Of a DNA stretch of 8,982 nt, positions 7,070 through 8,982 are shown one piece after another. The translations under genes were made by a program, and so were the position numbers. Source of the DNA: CBDULQ01 sp965368115 (GTDB lineage Bacteria; Pseudomonadota; Gammaproteobacteria; SZUA-229); the NCBI GenBank assembly GCA_965368115.1, contig CBDULQ010000159.1, forward strand, positions 1 to 8,982, written 5' to 3'. How positions within the stretch are numbered: the stretch's first letter is position 1; each line of letters starts with the position of its first letter. The notes under the pieces were generated by a model that made no database searches, was not told the origin of the DNA, and was given only the letters and a program-made list of their open reading frames with translations.

Positions 7070-7088
7070 ATTATTTATCCGTGGTTTT

Positions 7089-7111
7089 CAAGAGTTTAGC
7101 TGATAAACTTG
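7089..7111. repeat. Inverted repeat in the divergent promoter region
   Basis: AGTTTA (7093-7098) and TAAACT (7104-7109) are perfect inverted arms around GCTGA. Allowing a two-base bulge, the arms extend to CAAG..TTTA and TAAACTTG (7089-7111). The position, just above the candidate -35 of def and between the two operons, would suit an operator or a small hairpin. Chance occurrence in AT-rich DNA is also possible. Confidence 0.35.
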
Positions 7112-7172
7112 AATTAATGAAGTAAGTTTGTCGACTATCCCGCTTCGAAATTGAGCATTAAATAGGTTTTTT

Positions 7173-7679
7173 ATGGCGTTACTCGAAATTCTACATTTTC
7201 CGGATGAGCGTCTGCGTACCCAAGCCACTCCGGTGGAGGACGTGAACGACGAGGTCCGTCAACTGGTGGATGACATGTTCGAGACCATGTATGACGCGCC
7301 CGGTATTGGTCTGGCCGCCACCCAGATCAACGTGCATAAACGTATCATTGTTATAGACGTCTCGCAGGAAAGAAATCAACCACTGGTGTTGATTAATCCA
7401 CAAATCATCGAAAAAGACGGTGTCGAAGAACGTGAAGAAGGCTGCCTGTCGGTGCCCGGTGTGTACGAAACCGTGCAGCGCGCAGACCATATCAAAGTGA
7501 AGGCACTGGATCGAGACGGCCAGGAATTCGAGCTGGAAACCGGCGAATTGCTGGCGGTCTGTATCCAGCATGAAATCGATCATCTGGACGGCAAGCTGTT
7601 CGTGGATTACCTGTCCTCGCTGAAACGGCAGCGCATCAAGAAAAAGCTCGAAAAAAGCAAGAAAGCCGCGGTGCTCTAG
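7173..7679 (+). CDS. def: Peptide deformylase
   Basis: Cytoplasmic metalloenzyme that removes the N-formyl group from nascent proteins at the ribosome exit. It has 168 residues, like E. coli Def (169). All three family motifs are intact: GIGLAATQ (44-51), EEGCLSVP (88-95) with metal ligand C91, and QHEIDHLDG (132-140) with ligands H133 and H137 and catalytic E134. The C-terminal tail (151-165) is rich in lysine and arginine, as expected for the segment that binds the ribosome. It starts with ATG after a modest TAGG ribosome site and is the first gene of the rightward operon. Its TAG stop shares one base with the fmt start. It acts on the product of the fmt pathway, so the pairing is functional. 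Confidence 0.98.
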   Translation: MALLEILHFPDERLRTQATPVEDVNDEVRQLVDDMFETMYDAPGIGLAATQINVHKRIIVIDVSQERNQPLVLINPQIIEKDGVEEREEGCLSVPGVYETVQRADHIKVKALDRDGQEFELETGELLAVCIQHEIDHLDGKLFVDYLSSLKRQRIKKKLEKSKKAAVL

Positions 7680-8635
7680 TGACCAGCCCCTTACGTATTA
7701 TTTTTGCCGGCACGCCGGATTTTTCGGTGCCGCCGCTGCAGGCGCTGATCGATTCCGAACACCAGGTGATTGCCGTTTACACCCAGCCTGATCGCCCCGC
7801 CGGTCGTGGCCGCAAGCTGACCCCCAGCCCGGTCAAGCAACTGGCCATGCAGCACGATATCCCGGTCTACCAGCCCCCGTCCCTGAAGTCGGAAGACGAG
7901 CAACAAGTGTTCGCTGACCTCGATGCGGACCTGATGGTGGTGGTGGCCTACGGTCTGCTGCTGCCGAAAGCCGTACTCGACGCGCCGCGTCTGGGCTGTA
8001 TCAACATTCATGCTTCGCTGCTGCCACGCTGGCGCGGTGCTGCACCGATTCAGCGCGCCATTCTGGCCGGTGATTCGGAAACCGGTATCACCATCATGCA
8101 GATGGACGTGGGCCTGGATACCGGCGACATGCTGTATAAAAAAGCCTGTCCCATCGCAGCCGAGGATACCGGTTCCAGTCTGCATGACCGCCTGTCTCTG
8201 CTGGGTGCCGAGGCGCTGATGGATATTCTGCCGGCGGTTGCTGCAGGTACTGCGCAGGGTGAAGTGCAGGACGATGCACTGGCGAATTACGCGGCCAAGC
8301 TGAACAAGGCGGAAAGCCGCATCGACTGGTCAGCATCGGCGCAACAGATCGCCAACCAGGTGCGTGCCTTCAATGCCTGGCCGGTGGCGCAAACCACCCT
8401 GGATCGCAACGGCGAACAGCAGGTGTTACGCATCTGGAATGCGTTCGTCGAGGATGCGGCCACCGGTGCCGAACCCGGGCACGTGTTGAGTTGTGATAAA
8501 ACCGGTATCCGCGTCGCCACTGGCGATGGTGTGCTCTGCCTGACTCGGGTACAGCTGCCCGGCGGCAAGCCGATGGCGGTGCAGGATTTCGTCAATGCCC
8601 ACGATCTCAGCGGCCTGCAACTGGGCGTGACCTGA
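7679..8635 (+). CDS. fmt: Methionyl-tRNA formyltransferase
   Basis: Transfers a formyl group from 10-formyl-tetrahydrofolate to Met-tRNA(fMet) for translation initiation. The 318 residues are close to E. coli Fmt (315). The N-terminal Rossmann catalytic domain (about 5-190) has IIFAGTPDF (7-15), the tRNA-contact loop RPAGRGRKL (39-47), INIHASLLPRWRGAAPIQRA (108-127) with N109 and H111, and MDVGLDTGDM (142-151) with D147, corresponding to the catalytic Asn, His and Asp. The C-terminal OB-like domain covers about 205-315 (KLNKAESRIDW, RAFNAWP). The start is GTG at 7679-7681, sharing its first base with the def stop (TAGTG), so it is likely translated by coupling with def. No Shine-Dalgarno sequence is seen. 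Confidence 0.98.
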   Translation: MTSPLRIIFAGTPDFSVPPLQALIDSEHQVIAVYTQPDRPAGRGRKLTPSPVKQLAMQHDIPVYQPPSLKSEDEQQVFADLDADLMVVVAYGLLLPKAVLDAPRLGCINIHASLLPRWRGAAPIQRAILAGDSETGITIMQMDVGLDTGDMLYKKACPIAAEDTGSSLHDRLSLLGAEALMDILPAVAAGTAQGEVQDDALANYAAKLNKAESRIDWSASAQQIANQVRAFNAWPVAQTTLDRNGEQQVLRIWNAFVEDAATGAEPGHVLSCDKTGIRVATGDGVLCLTRVQLPGGKPMAVQDFVNAHDLSGLQLGVT

Positions 8636-8639
8636 ACCC

Positions 8640-8982
8640 ATGGCGGCTTCGACAGACGCGCGTCGCGTTGCGGTGCAGGTACTGCAGGCGGTGCTGGATC
8701 GTGGTGAGTCCCTGAGCCAGGCATTGCCGGAACATACCCAGGCCCTCGATACGCAGAACCGGGCTTTCGTGCAAATGCTGGTGTACGGGGTGTGTCGCTG
8801 GTATCCGCGCCTGCAGATTCTGCTCGATCAACTCCTCAAGAAACCCTTCAAGGCCAAAGACAGCGATGTGCGCATCGGTCTGTTGCTGGCGCTCTACCAG
8901 TTGCTGGATACCCGCGTTCCTGACTATGCCTCGGTGGATGCCGCGGTGAAACTGGTGAAAAAGAAAAAAGCCTGGGCGGCCG
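8640..8982 (+). CDS. rsmB: 16S rRNA m5C967 methyltransferase RsmB (Sun/Fmu), 3'-truncated by the window edge
   Basis: The frame is open from the ATG at 8640 to the window end, giving 114 residues with no stop. It begins MAASTDARRVAVQVLQAVLD and contains LSQALPE, ALDTQNRAFVQMLVYGVCR (about 36-54), LDQLLKKPFKAKDSDVR and LLLALYQLLDTRVPDYASVDAAV (about 79-101). This is the NusB-like N-terminal RNA-binding domain of RsmB; E. coli RsmB carries the same LYQLLYTRIP-type core. The SAM-binding methyltransferase domain with its catalytic cysteines lies outside the window. The start is 4 bases after the fmt stop with no clear Shine-Dalgarno sequence. The order def-fmt-rsmB matches E. coli, where trkA follows; that next gene cannot be seen here. 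Confidence 0.95.
   Translation, partial: MAASTDARRVAVQVLQAVLDRGESLSQALPEHTQALDTQNRAFVQMLVYGVCRWYPRLQILLDQLLKKPFKAKDSDVRIGLLLALYQLLDTRVPDYASVDAAVKLVKKKKAWAA

Larger units (their letters stand above)
7058..7172. promoter_or_regulatory. Divergent promoter region between tsaP and def operons
   Basis: This 115-base AT-rich region lies between two head-to-head operons and must hold promoters for both. For def, the best candidate is TTGAAT (7109-7114) with GACTAT (7133-7138) 18 bases later, which would start transcription near 7145; the match is weak. No convincing sigma-70 promoter was found for tsaP. A TAGG at 7163-7166, six bases before the def ATG, is the likely ribosome site. No terminator or riboswitch fold is seen. 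Confidence 0.5.

Noticed and set aside
7691..8185. 164-residue open frame on the - strand opposite fmt
   Set aside because: It overlaps the conserved catalytic domain of fmt and has no domain or ribosome site of its own.
1..8982. A new defence, mobile or biosynthetic system
   Set aside because: Apart from Smg, whose role is unclear, and the truncated signalling gene, every gene is a recognised housekeeping or envelope gene in a conserved order. No integrase, transposase, toxin-antitoxin pair, nuclease cassette or unusual repeat array is present.

Overview
This window looks like a piece of gammaproteobacterial chromosome of moderate GC content carrying a conserved housekeeping locus. The protein sequences and gene order recall the def-fmt-rsmB / dprA-smg region of Escherichia coli and the tsaP-dprA region of Pseudomonas. 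The genus cannot be named from the sequence. No tRNA, rRNA, CRISPR array, insertion sequence or prophage gene is visible, and no stretch longer than about 115 bases lacks a gene.

Layout. Positions 1-1152 (+) hold the 3' part of a GGDEF-EAL cyclic-di-GMP signalling protein cut by the window edge. It meets a leftward five-gene cluster tail to tail with only 5 bases between stop codons. Read in the direction of transcription, from 7057 down to 1158, that cluster is tsaP-like LysM lipoprotein, dprA, smg (DUF494), topA and tsaC. The gaps are 9, 10 and 26 bases, followed by a 4-base overlap, so it looks like one operon. A 115-base divergent region (7058-7172) separates it from the rightward operon def, fmt, rsmB, which is also tightly packed (1-base overlap, then 4 bases) and runs off the right edge inside rsmB.

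How the genes work together. def and fmt are a functional pair: Fmt formylates initiator Met-tRNA and Def removes the formyl group from nascent proteins. RsmB methylates 16S rRNA. The leftward operon mixes tRNA modification (TsaC), DNA topology (TopA), handling of incoming single-stranded DNA (DprA), a conserved protein of unclear role (Smg) and an envelope protein probably linked to the type IV pilus secretin (TsaP-like). TsaP with DprA suggests natural transformation, but neither proves it.

I see no new multi-gene system. The points worth a second look are local: a full topA where E. coli has the zinc-finger gene yrdD, a TopA with no zinc ribbons but a 50-residue lysine tail, a topA/tsaC junction open to -1 frameshifting, a lipobox on the TsaP-like protein, an insertion in the EAL domain, and a small overlapping upstream ORF at the TTG start of tsaP.
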